Positions 1-5,906 of a DNA stretch of 5,908 bases are shown piece after piece. The translations under genes were made by a program, and so were the position numbers. This stretch comes from an uncultured Ruminococcus sp. (GTDB taxonomy: Bacteria > Bacillota > Clostridia > Oscillospirales > CAG-272), in NCBI GenBank assembly GCA_902803255.1, contig CADCPG010000156.1, positions 1 through 5,908 of the forward strand, read 5' to 3'. The notes under the pieces are model-generated. The model was not told the DNA's origin, made no database searches, and saw only the letters and a program-made list of their open reading frames with translations. Positions within the stretch are counted from its first letter, which is position 1. Each line of letters begins with the position of its first letter.

Positions 1-2
1 AC

Positions 3-35
3 ATGGATGCGCTCGTTCAACAAGTGATTTCTTAG
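3..35 (+). CDS. Possible C-terminal tail of a plus-strand gene entering from the left
   Basis: A plus-strand frame open from the window edge ends at TAG (33–35) with the peptide MDALVQQVIS, a plausible helical C-terminus. Only about ten codons are visible, so chance is a serious alternative. Support comes only from the strong plus-strand-competent terminator downstream, which suggests that some transcript arrives from the left. Confidence 0.2.
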   Translation: MDALVQQVIS

Positions 36-178
36 AATGGGTGGTATTATTATGCGATATGAGATGACTCACGATCTGAACGATATACGCCCTTTTGCGC
101 CCAACCATTATTGGTATATTGATGACGTGTTTATCGTTCATGAAACAACAGACGGAAAGCGCGCATGCCCGTCGTACC
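36..178. other. AT-richer stretch without a secure gene
   Basis: Base composition shifts to clearly more A and T than in the rest of the window. A plus-strand frame beginning ATG at 37 or 52 is open (MRYEMTHDLNDIRPFAPNHY from 52, with a GGTGG motif about 8 nt before that ATG). It has no stop codon before the terminator and then runs antisense through the YodL/DUF3846 gene to 672, so it is not annotated as a gene. No tRNA, repeat array or insertion-sequence end was recognised. Confidence 0.4.
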
Positions 179-217
179 AAAAAGCGCCGCCCGCGAACGG
201 GCGGCGGCGCTTTTTTT
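179..217. terminator. Strong, probably bidirectional intrinsic terminator
   Basis: A GC-rich hairpin is flanked by A5 on the left (179–183) and T7 on the right (211–217). The lower stem GCGCC (184–188) pairs with GGCGC (206–210) and an upper stem GCCCG/CGGGC (189–193 and 198–202) closes on CGAA, leaving a 3-nt bulge. A shifted pairing of 184–191 with 203–210 is also possible. Read on the minus strand the stem ends in TTTTT, terminating the YodL/DUF3846 gene, whose TAA is at 218–216. Read on the plus strand it ends in TTTTTTT and could end a convergent transcript from the left. Confidence 0.88.
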
Positions 218-947
218 ATCCGGCGGAATCCGCATCGGGAGCGGGAAATACGTGGAGCCTGCCGCCGATGTGCAGAAAGATCTCGGGAGACGCGAACATC
301 TCCGAATACTTCTTTATCATTTCGTCGTCGAGCGAGCAGAAGTCTTCGTCGGTCAGACCGACGACAAGGAAGCTTCCCGCGATGATGTCGCAGACGCCTC
401 CGGTCTCGTCCCGGAGAGCCCTGTTGAGCTCGAGGCCGTCAAGCTTTCCCTCCTCGTTCACCACGAGCGCGACGGGGTCCTCGAACGGATATACGCACTC
501 GATATACCCGTCGACCTCGTGCTGGAGCGATTCGAGCCCGCGCTCGATCTCCCGGACTTCGGGAGCCTTCCCGGGTTCGACGCGCAGCACGCGAATCCTG
601 CCGCCCCCGTCCTCCGGACCGGCAAGCGACGGATCGAATTCGACTTTTTTGAAGCCTATGCTGTCGCAGTAGTAATACTCGGCCGGCGCACCTTCCTCAG
701 TGCTCTCTATCCCGACGATATCTGACACCGACATCGTCCTGCCTTCGTAGTCCTCGGGAAGGTCCCCGTTGAAGATCTCGTAGACGTCCTCGAGATCGTC
801 GGCTGCGAGCGTTCCCTCCCAGATGAAATCGTATATCGAGCTGTCGACGTTTTTGCCGCGTCCGCGCCTCTCGAGCGAAGAGAGCCCGGAAAAGGCTGAC
901 CCGGCGGCGTCACGGCCGAGGTTGACCTGATAGATCCTTATCTTCAT
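216..947 (-). CDS. YodL-like/DUF3846-like two-domain protein of unknown function
   Basis: This is an acidic, soluble-looking protein of 243 residues with no signal peptide or membrane segment. Residues 1–105 resemble the YodL-like domain family (IYQVNLGRD at 5–13, LEDVYEIFN at 52–60, PEDYEGRTMSVSDIV at 64–78, YYCDSIGFKKVEFD at 92–105). Residues 117–224 resemble DUF3846 (IRVLRVEPG, LQHEVDGYIECVYPFEDPVA at 141–160, LNRALRDE, DIIAGSFLVVGL at 187–198). I know both families mainly from clostridial genomes, often in mobile or accessory DNA; no enzyme activity is established and I assign none. The ATG at 947 is chosen because MKIRIYQVNLG is the expected domain start. An in-frame ATG at 1010 would add 21 residues unlike the family. 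The SD-like AGAAAGGA is about 17 nt from 947, which is unusually far. A consensus promoter lies upstream, and the TAA stop lies in the T-run of a terminator. Confidence 0.85.
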   Translation of the reverse strand: MKIRIYQVNLGRDAAGSAFSGLSSLERRGRGKNVDSSIYDFIWEGTLAADDLEDVYEIFNGDLPEDYEGRTMSVSDIVGIESTEEGAPAEYYYCDSIGFKKVEFDPSLAGPEDGGGRIRVLRVEPGKAPEVREIERGLESLQHEVDGYIECVYPFEDPVALVVNEEGKLDGLELNRALRDETGGVCDIIAGSFLVVGLTDEDFCSLDDEMIKKYSEMFASPEIFLHIGGRLHVFPAPDADSAG

Positions 948-1012
948 TTGGCAAATAGACTGTTTCCTTTCTGAATGCATTGCTGTACGGACAAAGCCGT
1001 GGGCTGCCATGC

Positions 1013-1027
1013 CTCCGCCGCGCGGAG
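1013..1027 (-). promoter_or_regulatory. Leader hairpin pairing a GGAG motif
   Basis: On the minus strand CTCCGC pairs with GCGGAG across a 3-nt loop. The 3' arm carries a GGAG(G) motif just before an in-frame ATG at 1010. This could hide a ribosome-binding site, but the motif is only about 1 nt from that ATG, which is too close for efficient use. It may simply be leader structure. Confidence 0.35.
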
Positions 1028-1028
1028 T

Positions 1029-1042
1029 TCATTCCGGAATGA
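1029..1042. promoter_or_regulatory. 14-bp perfect palindrome in the leader, candidate operator
   Basis: TCATTCCGGAATGA reads the same on both strands and lies about 15–28 nt downstream of the predicted transcript start. The position just downstream of a very strong promoter fits an operator for a dimeric repressor. In RNA a palindrome with no loop would make a poor hairpin, which favours a DNA site. No regulator gene is present in the window. Confidence 0.45.
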
Positions 1043-1063
1043 TCCCGCCTGTCTGTTTACCAA

Positions 1064-1092
1064 ATTATAACACTTTGTTCACATTTTGTCAA
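1064..1092 (-). promoter_or_regulatory. Full-consensus sigma-A/sigma-70 promoter
   Basis: On the minus strand TTGACA (1092–1087) is followed by exactly 17 nt and then TATAAT (1069–1064). A TG dinucleotide one base before the -10 box makes it an extended -10 as well. The expected transcript start is near 1057, giving a leader of about 110 nt before the ATG at 947. The promoter lies beyond the infB terminator hairpin and points at the YodL/DUF3846 gene, which is therefore probably transcribed on its own. A match of this quality is very unlikely by chance in GC-rich DNA. Confidence 0.92.
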
Positions 1093-1099
1093 CAGTTTA

Positions 1100-1118
1100 T
1101 TCTTGATTTGTGCAAGAA
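1100..1118. repeat. Small inverted repeat just upstream of the -35 element
   Basis: TTCTTG and CAAGAA form a 6-bp inverted repeat with a 7-nt spacer, located between the infB hairpin and the -35 box at 1092. It could be a second weak hairpin of the infB 3' end or a binding site next to the promoter. The short arms mean chance is a fair explanation. Confidence 0.3.
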
Positions 1119-1159
1119 AAACCAATTTTAATCCCGGTGGCCGATATACGGCCACCGGG
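1115..1159 (-). terminator. Probable intrinsic terminator after infB
   Basis: An 11-bp perfect GC-rich stem (CCCGGTGGCCG paired with CGGCCACCGGG, 1133–1143 and 1149–1159) with a 5-nt loop begins 7 nt after the infB TGA. On the minus strand the stem is followed by ATTAAAATTGGTTTTTCTTG, so the T-rich tail is interrupted and not immediate. The stem is strong but the tail is suboptimal, so termination may be partial. It most likely marks the end of the nusA–infB transcript. Confidence 0.75.
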
Positions 1160-1166
1160 ATAGCTG

Positions 1167-4076
1167 TCACTGCTGTTCTTCTATCTTCTCCATGACGAAG
1201 GCTTCGAGGACATCGCCGACCTTGAGGTCGCCGAACTTCTCGAGTCCGATGCCGCACTCGAATCCCTGCGCGACTTCCCTCACGTCGTCCTTGAACCTGC
1301 GGAGCGACGATACCTTGTCCTCGAAGATCACCACGCTGTCGCGGATGACCCTGATGAGGGCGCTCCTCGTGAGCTTGCCGTCCTGGACGTACGATCCCGC
1401 GATGAAACCGACGTTCGGCACGTGGATGACCTGTCTGACCTCGGCATGTCCGATGATGCTCTCCCTGAACTTGGGGGCCAGCATTCCCTTCATGGCGGCC
1501 TCGACCTCCTCGATGCACTCGTAGATGATCCTGTATGTGCGGATCTCGACGTTCTGCCTCTCGGCCGATTCGGTCGCGCTTCTGTCGGGCCTGATGTTGA
1601 AGCCTATGATTATCGCGTTCGAGGCGGCGGCAAACATGACGTCGCTCTCGGTGATGCCGCCGGCCGCGGCGTGGATGACGTGCACCTTGACCTCGTCGTT
1701 CGAGAGTTTTTCGAGCGACTGCTTCACTGCCTCGGCTGAGCCTCCGACGTCCGCCTTGACGATGATGTTGAAGTCCTTCGCGCCCTCTTTGATCTGCGCG
1801 AAGAGTTCGCCGAGGCTGGCGCGGCTGTTGGCCTTGAAGGTGTCCTCCTTGGCCTTCGAGCGGCGCTGTTCGGCGAGTTCCCTCGCCATCCTCTCGTCTT
1901 CGACCGCGTTGAGCTCGTCGCCGGCAGTCGGGACGTCGTCGAGACCTACTATCTCCACCGGCATCGACGGAGGAGCTATCCTCACCGGCTTGCCGCTGTA
2001 GTCGGTCATTGCCCTGACTCTGCCGACGCAGGTGCCGGCGATCACGATGTCGCCCGGCCGGAGCGTGCCGTTCTGCACGAGGACAGTCGCGACGGGGCCG
2101 CGTCCGCGGTCGAGCCTCGACTCGATTATGATGCCCTTTGCCCGTCTGTCGGGATTTGCCCTGTAGTCCTTGACTTCGGCGATGAGCAGGATGCTCTCGA
2201 GGAGGTCGTCGATGCCCGTCTTCTTCAGCGCGGACACGGGGACGCACATGACGTCGCCGCCCCACTCCTCGGGCACCAGATCGTATTTCGTGAGTTCCTG
2301 CTTGATCCCCTCGGGATTGGCTCCCGGCTTGTCCATCTTGTTGATCGCGACGATGATCTCGACTCCCGCGGCCTTGGCGTGGTTTATGGCCTCGACCGTC
2401 TGCGGCATGATGCCGTCGTCGGCCGCCACGACGAGTATCGCGATATCGGTCGCCTTGGCGCCCCTGGCGCGCATGGCCGTGAAGGCCTCGTGTCCCGGGG
2501 TGTCGAGGAAGGTGATGTCCTTCCCGTTTATCCTGACGCGGTAGGCGCCTATGTGCTGCGTGATGCCTCCGGCCTCGCCCGACGTGACGTGGGTGTTGCG
2601 GATGGCGTCGAGCAGCGAGGTCTTGCCGTGGTCGACGTGTCCCATGACGACGACGACGGGAGCGCGCGGGAGAAGGTTCTCCTCGCTGTCCTCTTTTTCG
2701 TCCTCGAAGAGCCGGTCCTCGATGCTGACGACCACCTCTTTCGTGACCTCGGCGCCGAGCTCGTCGGCGATGAGGTATGCGGTGTCGAAATCTATCGTCT
2801 GGTTGACGGTCACCATCATGCCCATCATCATGAGGCGCTTGACGACCTCGCCTGCGGTGACTTTGATCCGCTGCGCAAACTCGCCGACGGTGATCTCGTC
2901 GGGGATGACGGCCTTGACCGGCTGCTTCTTGACCGGCTGCGGAGGAGTCTGCTGCTTCGAGCGCTGGTCTCTCTTTACGCCTCCGGCTCCCTGGCGTCCG
3001 GCGGGCTGTCCGCCTCCCTGGTACCTCCCGCCCTGCGAGCTCCTGCTCTTCTGGGCGGCCTGTCTTCTGGCTGAATCGGGGAGAGGAGTCGTCCTGCCGC
3101 CCGAGCGCTGGCCGCCCTGGCTGTCCTGGCCGGCCGATCTGCCCTTGCCCTGGTCGCCTCTCTTCTGGGCCGAGTCCTGTCCTTCGCCGGCGGAGGTCTT
3201 CTTTATCTTGCCCTTCTGAGCTCCGCCGCGCGTATCGCGGCTGCCGATCTGGTCGCTGACGAAGCTGTCGAGCTTCTCGTCGTACTTGGAGAGATCGACG
3301 TTCGATGTGCCGCGCGTGTCGACCACTCTCGTGTTCGACGCCGGAGTCTCGACTCTGACCTGTTCGTCGGTGCCGCCCGTCTTCTCCCTGATCACTATGC
3401 CGCTACGTCCGCCGCGGTTCTTTTCCTTCTCTTTTTCCTTTTCCTTTTCCCTGCGGTCGTTCTTCTTCGACCCGTCGCGGGACATCGCGCTTGCCGCGCT
3501 GGTGCGGGACTCGAAGCGCTCTGTGGCCGAGCGGCTGACGCCCTGCTTCTCGCGCTGCCGGTCGCGGTCCGGCCTGTCCGCGGCAGAGCCGTTCCCTCCT
3601 GCCGTTCCGGAGGCCTGTCCGGCTCCGGCGGCTGCGTCCGGGGCGGCGGGCTTTTTGCCTTCGTCCTTTCCTTCCGCTTCGCCCGCGGCGGTCCCGTCCT
3701 TTTCCTTCCTGTCCGCGGCATCTCCGCTTCCGGATACGGTCTTCTCTGCCGCGGACGGCGCCGCCTCTTTTCCGGTGTCGGCAGCCGGCCCGGTCTTTCC
3801 GCCTTTGTCCTCTTCGGCAGCGCTGCTGTGCGGAGTCTCGGGCTTTGCCGCCTTGGCTGACGGGATATAGGTTATGCCGTCGATATAGTCGTCGATGTTC
3901 ACGACCTGATACGCCCGCGTGAGCTTCTCCCACATGATGTCGAGCGCATCGGTATCCATGACCGACCCCGTTTTCACGTTGATGCCGGTCCCTGCGAACA
4001 GATCGGTTATATCTTTGGTCTTCAGACCGAGATCTTTGGCCAACAGTGTAGGTTTGAACTGTGAATTGACTGCCAT
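1167..4076 (-). CDS. infB: Translation initiation factor IF-2
   Basis: IF2 is the GTPase that recruits formyl-methionyl initiator tRNA to the 30S subunit and promotes 50S joining. The 969-residue product opens with an IF2-N-like segment (about 1–67, with LLAKDLGLKTKDITDLF), then a long linker (about 70–390) rich in G, K, R, E, Q and S, including an EK repeat. A second IF2-N domain lies at about 394–444. The G domain follows with all motifs intact: GHVDHGKT (479–486), GGITQHIGAY, DTPGHE (525–530), NKMD (579–582) and SAL (615–617). Domains II and III and the C-terminal tRNA-binding domain are complete, with GHAEVRQV and FECGIGLEKFGDLKVGDVLEAF near the end. The linker makes it longer than Bacillus IF2. 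The ATG at 4076 fits the conserved N-terminus; the nearest SD-like AAAGG is about 15 nt upstream, so initiation signals are weak. A terminator hairpin follows instead of rbfA. Confidence 0.98.
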   Translation of the reverse strand: MAVNSQFKPTLLAKDLGLKTKDITDLFAGTGINVKTGSVMDTDALDIMWEKLTRAYQVVNIDDYIDGITYIPSAKAAKPETPHSSAAEEDKGGKTGPAADTGKEAAPSAAEKTVSGSGDAADRKEKDGTAAGEAEGKDEGKKPAAPDAAAGAGQASGTAGGNGSAADRPDRDRQREKQGVSRSATERFESRTSAASAMSRDGSKKNDRREKEKEKEKEKNRGGRSGIVIREKTGGTDEQVRVETPASNTRVVDTRGTSNVDLSKYDEKLDSFVSDQIGSRDTRGGAQKGKIKKTSAGEGQDSAQKRGDQGKGRSAGQDSQGGQRSGGRTTPLPDSARRQAAQKSRSSQGGRYQGGGQPAGRQGAGGVKRDQRSKQQTPPQPVKKQPVKAVIPDEITVGEFAQRIKVTAGEVVKRLMMMGMMVTVNQTIDFDTAYLIADELGAEVTKEVVVSIEDRLFEDEKEDSEENLLPRAPVVVVMGHVDHGKTSLLDAIRNTHVTSGEAGGITQHIGAYRVRINGKDITFLDTPGHEAFTAMRARGAKATDIAILVVAADDGIMPQTVEAINHAKAAGVEIIVAINKMDKPGANPEGIKQELTKYDLVPEEWGGDVMCVPVSALKKTGIDDLLESILLIAEVKDYRANPDRRAKGIIIESRLDRGRGPVATVLVQNGTLRPGDIVIAGTCVGRVRAMTDYSGKPVRIAPPSMPVEIVGLDDVPTAGDELNAVEDERMARELAEQRRSKAKEDTFKANSRASLGELFAQIKEGAKDFNIIVKADVGGSAEAVKQSLEKLSNDEVKVHVIHAAAGGITESDVMFAAASNAIIIGFNIRPDRSATESAERQNVEIRTYRIIYECIEEVEAAMKGMLAPKFRESIIGHAEVRQVIHVPNVGFIAGSYVQDGKLTRSALIRVIRDSVVIFEDKVSSLRRFKDDVREVAQGFECGIGLEKFGDLKVGDVLEAFVMEKIEEQQ
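3419..3452 (-). repeat. Purine-rich hexanucleotide repeat encoding an EK tract in IF2
   Basis: Inside the IF2 linker the coding strand carries tandem, slightly imperfect copies of a GAAAAG-type hexamer. They encode alternating Glu-Lys (REKEKEKEKEKN). The tract sits in the disordered part of the protein, and a change by whole units would keep the reading frame. The coordinates are approximate because the edges of the repeat are degenerate. Confidence 0.7.
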
Positions 4077-4156
4077 GCTTTAATTACCGAGCCTTTCAAA
4101 TTGTCTCTCAAAAATGATTCCTTAATATGCGGATAAAACGTCTGTGCTTTTTCCCT

Positions 4157-4171
4157 GCACCCCGCGGGTGC
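4157..4171 (-). other. Small GC hairpin between ylxQ and infB
   Basis: A perfect 6-bp stem (GCACCC/GGGTGC) with a 3-nt loop begins 5 nt after the ylxQ stop codon. No T-run follows on the minus strand (next bases AGGGAAAAAGC), so it is not a standard intrinsic terminator. It could be an mRNA processing or stability element between ylxQ and infB, or have no function. The rest of the 100-nt gap is AT-richer than the genes and shows no convincing promoter. Confidence 0.4.
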
Positions 4172-4176
4172 GTATA

Positions 4177-4527
4177 TCAGAGCTCGTGAAGCGGCTTTTC
4201 CGCGGCGGAAAACGCCGCAGACACGGCGCGTGCGAGGTTTTCGTCGGTGACCGCCACCGCGGCTGAGCCTTCCCTTTTCCCGACGGCCGTACCGAGCATC
4301 ACCCTGTCGGCATCCGACACGATCAGCGTCACTCCGTAGAACGCGCACCTGTCGCGCAGGCGCTTCGCCGTGTTTTCGGAATTGCCCGAGGCGGACACGA
4401 CGAGCTTCGCCTTTCCTTCCTTCAGCGCGTCGCAGACGGCCGGCGTGCCGCAGACGGTCTTCCCCGCCCTGGCGGCAAGCCCCAGCGTCGACAGCGCCCT
4501 GCCGTTCTTCTCAGCCAAGGCGCTCAC
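4177..4527 (-). CDS. ylxQ: YlxQ, L7Ae/L30e-family ribosomal-like protein
   Basis: This is a small protein of the L7Ae/L30e/S12e/Gadd45 family (116 residues as annotated). Family members bind kink-turn RNA, and YlxQ is encoded in the nusA–infB operon of many Gram-positive bacteria. Visible signatures are LGLAARAGKTVCG near the N-terminus, then AKLVVSASGNSENT, a strand plus a VMLGTAVGK segment, and a closing SAAVAVTDENLARAV helix. The start shown is a GTG at 4527, giving a 17-nt overlap with ylxR. An in-frame TTG at 4518 is a real alternative: a GGTGAG motif lies about 5 nt upstream and the protein would begin MAEKNGRALSTLGLAARAGK, closer to family length. Either start implies coupling to ylxR. 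It is followed by a 100-nt gap before infB. Confidence 0.92.
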   Translation of the reverse strand: MSALAEKNGRALSTLGLAARAGKTVCGTPAVCDALKEGKAKLVVSASGNSENTAKRLRDRCAFYGVTLIVSDADRVMLGTAVGKREGSAAVAVTDENLARAVSAAFSAAEKPLHEL

Positions 4528-4813
4528 CCACGGCCGCGGCCAGCATCGCGGCTTCGTCCTCCCCCGGCGCCGAGCCGTCGCTCTTCGCGATCCTGCGGTA
4601 CTTCAGCGCCTTCTTCAGGCAGGCCGGGTCGGCGCATATGTATGTGCCGCGGCTCTGGGCTTTCATGCCCCTGTCGACGGCAAGTCTGCCGTCGGGGCCG
4701 GTTACTATCCTGATGAGCGCGGTCTTGGGGAAGCGGCCTCCGCATCCGGCGCACCTGCGTTCGGGGACGCGCCGCTCCTTTTTCACGCCCGGTGATCCCT
4801 CTGACTCTGCCAT
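4511..4813 (-). CDS. ylxR: YlxR family RNA-binding protein (DUF448)
   Basis: This 100-residue product belongs to the YlxR family, encoded almost always between nusA and infB. The family is considered RNA-binding, and work in Bacillus suggests a regulatory role; its exact role is still uncertain. Visible signatures are RRVPERRCAGCG (14–25), the LIRIV strand followed by G-D-G-R and V-D (33–47), and SRGTYIC (54–60), which corresponds to the family's GRGAY motif. Residues C21, C24, C60 and C65 form two cysteine pairs that could bind metal, although many family members lack some of them. After about residue 75 the sequence becomes acidic and alanine-rich and looks disordered. The ATG at 4813 follows the nusA stop by 4 nt with only a weak AGAG site, so translational coupling with nusA is likely. 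The 3' end overlaps ylxQ. Confidence 0.93.
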   Translation of the reverse strand: MAESEGSPGVKKERRVPERRCAGCGGRFPKTALIRIVTGPDGRLAVDRGMKAQSRGTYICADPACLKKALKYRRIAKSDGSAPGEDEAAMLAAAVGERLG

Positions 4814-4817
4814 GCCG

Positions 4818-5867
4818 TCACTCTGTCTTGATGTCGATCTTGCAGCCCGTGAGCTTCGCGGCGAGCCGCGCGTTCTGTCCCGAGAGCCCGATGGCCAGCG
4901 AGAGCTGGTCGGGCGAGACGATCACGCGCGAGATCTTCTCGTCGAGCATCTCGACGTCGATGACCTCGGCGGGTGCGAGCGCGGACTTTATGTATTCGGC
5001 CTTGTCGTCGCTGTATCTTACGATGTCGACCTTCTCGCCGGCGAGGTTGTCGAGGATGTTGCCGATGCGCATCCCGTGAGGACCGACGCATGTGCCGACC
5101 GGGTCGATCGACTCATCCTCGGTATAGACCGAGACCTTGCTCCTGGAGCCGGCCTCTCTCGCCACGTTCCTCACGACGACGGTGCCGTCGGCGACCTCGG
5201 GGACCTCGAGTCTGAAGAGGCCTCTTATGAATCCGGGGGCGGTGCGCGATATCTTTATGTCCGCCATACCGCCGCGGCGGGTGATCTCGCTGAAGTAGAT
5301 CTTGACCTTCATGCCGACATCGAGATATTCGCCGGGGATCTGATCGGCTTCGGCGAGCTTCAGCCTGCCGTTGTCGGTGTCGACCTCGACGTCTCCGGTG
5401 TCGTCCCAGACTCTGGTGACGGTGGCGGTGATGATCTCCTCGCGCTTGTTCTCGAACTCTCTTCTGGAGTTCTCCTTCTGAGCCTCTCTGATCGCCTGGA
5501 TGATGACGGACTTCGCCGCACCGGCCGAGAGCCTGCGCAGGTTCTTGGTCTTGATCTCGATCTCGAGGACCTTTCCCGCGGTCATGCGCTTGTTGTATTC
5601 CTTGGCGTCGGCGACCGATATCTGAGTAACGGGGTCGGTGACGGTCTCGACGACGTCCTTTCTGAGATAGCACTTTATATCTTTTTTTGCCTCGTCGACG
5701 GCCACCCTGATCACGGCCTCGCTCGGCTGTCCCTCGTTGTCTCTGCCGTTGTATTCCTTCTGGCAGGCCTTTATCAGGGCCTCCTTGGTCTTTTCGAGCA
5801 TGTATTCCTGGGGAATGCCGTACTCCTTTTCGAGATCAGCCAGAGAGGAGAAAAATTCTGAGTTCAT
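4818..5867 (-). CDS. nusA: Transcription termination/antitermination factor NusA
   Basis: NusA binds RNA polymerase and nascent RNA and modulates pausing, intrinsic termination and antitermination. The 349-residue product has the expected order: an N-terminal polymerase-binding domain (about 1–140, with NLRRLSAGAAKSVIIQAIRE at 109–128), an S1 domain (about 143–207, starting near EEIITATVTRVWDD), then KH1 with a GPHG loop at 262–265 inside DPVGTCVGPHGMRIG, and KH2 with GLSG at 327–330 followed by QNARLAAKLTGCKIDIK. The AREAGSRSKV motif before KH1 is also typical. It stops right after KH2, as in Firmicutes, and lacks the acidic repeats of proteobacterial NusA. The ATG at 5867 is supported by the conserved N-terminus and an upstream AAAGGAAGGA about 11 nt away. 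It leads the operon and its stop lies 4 nt before ylxR. Identification is secure from whole-length motif agreement. Confidence 0.97.
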   Translation of the reverse strand: MNSEFFSSLADLEKEYGIPQEYMLEKTKEALIKACQKEYNGRDNEGQPSEAVIRVAVDEAKKDIKCYLRKDVVETVTDPVTQISVADAKEYNKRMTAGKVLEIEIKTKNLRRLSAGAAKSVIIQAIREAQKENSRREFENKREEIITATVTRVWDDTGDVEVDTDNGRLKLAEADQIPGEYLDVGMKVKIYFSEITRRGGMADIKISRTAPGFIRGLFRLEVPEVADGTVVVRNVAREAGSRSKVSVYTEDESIDPVGTCVGPHGMRIGNILDNLAGEKVDIVRYSDDKAEYIKSALAPAEVIDVEMLDEKISRVIVSPDQLSLAIGLSGQNARLAAKLTGCKIDIKTE

Positions 5868-5873
5868 TTTTTG

Positions 5874-5906
5874 TCAGGTCCTTCCTTTGAATGTCCTTTT
5901 CATATA
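5874..5906 (-). CDS. Possible 3' tail of the gene upstream of nusA (rimP by position)
   Basis: A minus-strand frame is open from the window edge and ends at a TGA (5876–5874), six nucleotides before the nusA ATG. It would encode a short basic tail, YMKRTFKGRT. In Firmicutes rimP normally sits directly upstream of nusA, so a RimP C-terminus is the positional expectation. I cannot recognise RimP from ten residues, and an open run this short is common by chance. The purine-rich nusA ribosome-binding site would lie inside this tail, as often happens in tight operons. Confidence 0.22.
   Translation of the reverse strand, partial: YMKRTFKGRT

Noticed and set aside
37..672. Long plus-strand open frame beginning MGGIIMRYEMTHDL
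   Set aside because: It passes through a strong terminator and then runs antisense across most of the YodL/DUF3846 gene, where the sequence is a low-information shadow. Only the first 45 codons look protein-like, so it is reported as a lead rather than a gene.
1057..2265. 402-codon minus-strand frame inside infB
   Set aside because: It is a +1-type shadow of the IF2 coding frame, full of Arg/Gly/His from GC-rich codons, with no recognisable domain.
4022..4111. Possible TTG-started leader peptide overlapping the infB start, preceded by AAGGA
   Set aside because: The frame mostly overlaps infB out of frame and its composition is unremarkable; nothing beyond a weak SD-like match supports it.
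4077..4145. Internal promoter upstream of infB in the AT-rich gap
   Set aside because: TATTAA and TAATTA can be found, but no acceptable -35 hexamer lies at 16–18 nt; spacing or hexamer quality fails in each case.
4638..5861. 407-codon plus-strand frame antisense to ylxR and nusA
   Set aside because: It mirrors nusA and ylxR with Leu/Val/Asp-rich shadow composition and has no motif; the minus-strand genes are certain.
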